Under the pieces are notes generated by a model. The model was given only the letters and a program-made list of their open reading frames with translations. It did not search any database and was not told where the DNA came from. From Ramicandelaber brevisporus (Eukaryota; Kickxellomycota; Ramicandelaberales; Ramicandelaberaceae), in contig MU602675.1 of the NCBI GenBank assembly GCA_025201865.1, forward strand, positions 89,810 to 103,987: a stretch of 14,178 bases of DNA, given 5' to 3'. The position numbers were made by a program, and so were the translations under genes. Positions 13,921 to 14,178 of the stretch are shown here, in pieces. The first letter of the stretch is position 1, and each line of letters starts with the position of its first letter.

Positions 13921-13940
13921 AGCCAGCCAGCCAGCCAGCC
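13921..13940 (+). repeat. AGCC tetranucleotide repeat abutting a start codon
   Basis: Five perfect AGCC units run directly into the ATG at 13941, so the unit occupies the initiation context (GCC just before ATG). An in-frame TGA at 13908-13910 shows that the repeat is leader, not coding. Confidence 0.85.
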
Positions 13941-14178
13941 ATGTCGACCGTGAAGATCAAGACAGAGCCAACAACAGCAACAGCAACAGCGACAGCAGTC
14001 GACGTGAAAGTCAAGCTCGAGCCGAATCTCTCAGCAGCTGATATCAAACTCGAACAACACACTTCAGACATTGACACCAAAGTCGAGCCTGACTCGGATA
14101 CGGACAATGACATCAAATCAGAGAGCGACAACGACAGCGACAGCGATGGAGACACTAATCAGAGCCAGTTCACAATAA
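13941..14178 (+). CDS. N-terminus of an unknown protein rich in SUMO-acceptor motifs (partial at 3' side)
   Basis: The frame opens at ATG 13941, with an in-frame TGA 33 nt upstream, and runs off the right edge after 79 codons without a stop. The residues form a charged, disordered tail. They include IKTE (6-9), VKLE (24-27), IKLE (35-38), TKVE (46-49) and IKSE (58-61). Four of these five match the psi-K-x-E SUMO consensus, three are followed by proline (KTEP, KLEP, KVEP), and the last is followed by an Asp/Ser-rich acidic stretch. A Thr-Ala repeat (11-19) comes from an ACAGCA microsatellite. KxEP-type spacing is typical of synergy-control motifs in sequence-specific transcription factors, so a nuclear regulator is a fair guess. 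No folded domain is visible and I do not recognise the gene. A splice junction beyond the edge cannot be excluded. Confidence 0.6.
   Translation, partial: MSTVKIKTEPTTATATATAVDVKVKLEPNLSAADIKLEQHTSDIDTKVEPDSDTDNDIKSESDNDSDSDGDTNQSQFTI

Larger units (their letters stand above)
13500..13940. promoter_or_regulatory. Intergenic region before the last, partial gene
   Basis: These 441 bp contain no convincing gene. CTAGCCTTTTATT occurs twice exactly (13502-13514 and 13596-13608). AGTCGATTT is repeated at 13758-13766 and 13768-13776. T-rich stretches lie at about 13774-13804 (TTTTATTCG, TTTGTTTTGTTTTGC), and a five-unit AGCC repeat abuts the next start codon. No AATAAA for the F-box gene was seen. 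Confidence 0.4.

Noticed and set aside
13868-14155. A 95-codon minus-strand frame at the right edge
   Set aside because: It is low-complexity Ser/Leu/Val antisense to the SUMO-motif frame, which has a better start, an upstream in-frame stop and meaningful motifs.
1-14178. CRISPR array, transposon, tRNA, viral or toxin-like genes
   Set aside because: No regularly spaced repeats, no terminal inverted repeats with a transposase, no tRNA cloverleaf or T-loop signature in the gaps, and no such protein motifs were found on either strand.

Overview
The window looks like nuclear DNA of an intron-poor fungus. Nearly every gene is a single open reading frame that is full length for its family. Neighbouring genes lie on both strands with short gaps rather than in operons, several products carry mitochondrial presequences or secretory signals, and AATAAA poly(A) signals follow some genes. 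The mix (mitochondrial processing peptidase beta, Oxa1, GatB/Pet112, a fungal-type ML lipid-transfer protein, Utp6, an F-box/LRR-like protein) suggests an early-diverging lineage. The degenerate F-box/LRR type resembles the large families I associate with zygomycete-grade fungi; a Kickxellomycotina-type genome such as Ramicandelaber is my best guess, at low confidence.

Layout. 1-270 (+) is the 3' end of a beta-lactamase-like serine hydrolase gene. It converges on MAS1 (454-1896, -), the zinc-binding subunit of the mitochondrial processing peptidase. OXA1 (2338-3483, -), the inner-membrane insertase, follows. It is divergent, across 129 bp, from PET112/GatB (3613-5220, +), a subunit of the mitochondrial Glu-tRNA(Gln) amidotransferase. 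Three adjacent genes therefore serve mitochondrial biogenesis. Next on the minus strand are a secreted NPC2-like lipid-transfer protein (5313-5762), the U3 processome factor UTP6 (6165-8558), a four-TM MARVEL-like protein with a proline/tyrosine-rich tail (8903-9748), and a six-TM protein with a degenerate J domain lacking HPD (10336-11508). A divergent 419-bp region leads to an F-box/LRR-like gene on the plus strand (11928-13499). The window closes with the 5' end of a plus-strand gene whose first 79 residues are dense in SUMO-acceptor-like motifs (13941-14178).

The mitochondrial genes fit together. Oxa1 inserts mitochondrially made proteins into the inner membrane, GatB allows glutamine codons to be read in the organelle, and MPP removes presequences from imported proteins, predictably including those of OXA1 and PET112. 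No evidence links the remaining genes to one pathway. I see no transposon, CRISPR array, tRNA, rRNA or virus-like gene. The points most worth a second look are the SUMO-motif cluster at the right edge, the HPD-less J-like membrane protein, and the extra C-terminal hydrophobic segment of OXA1. All family calls rest on reading motifs by eye; no database search was run.
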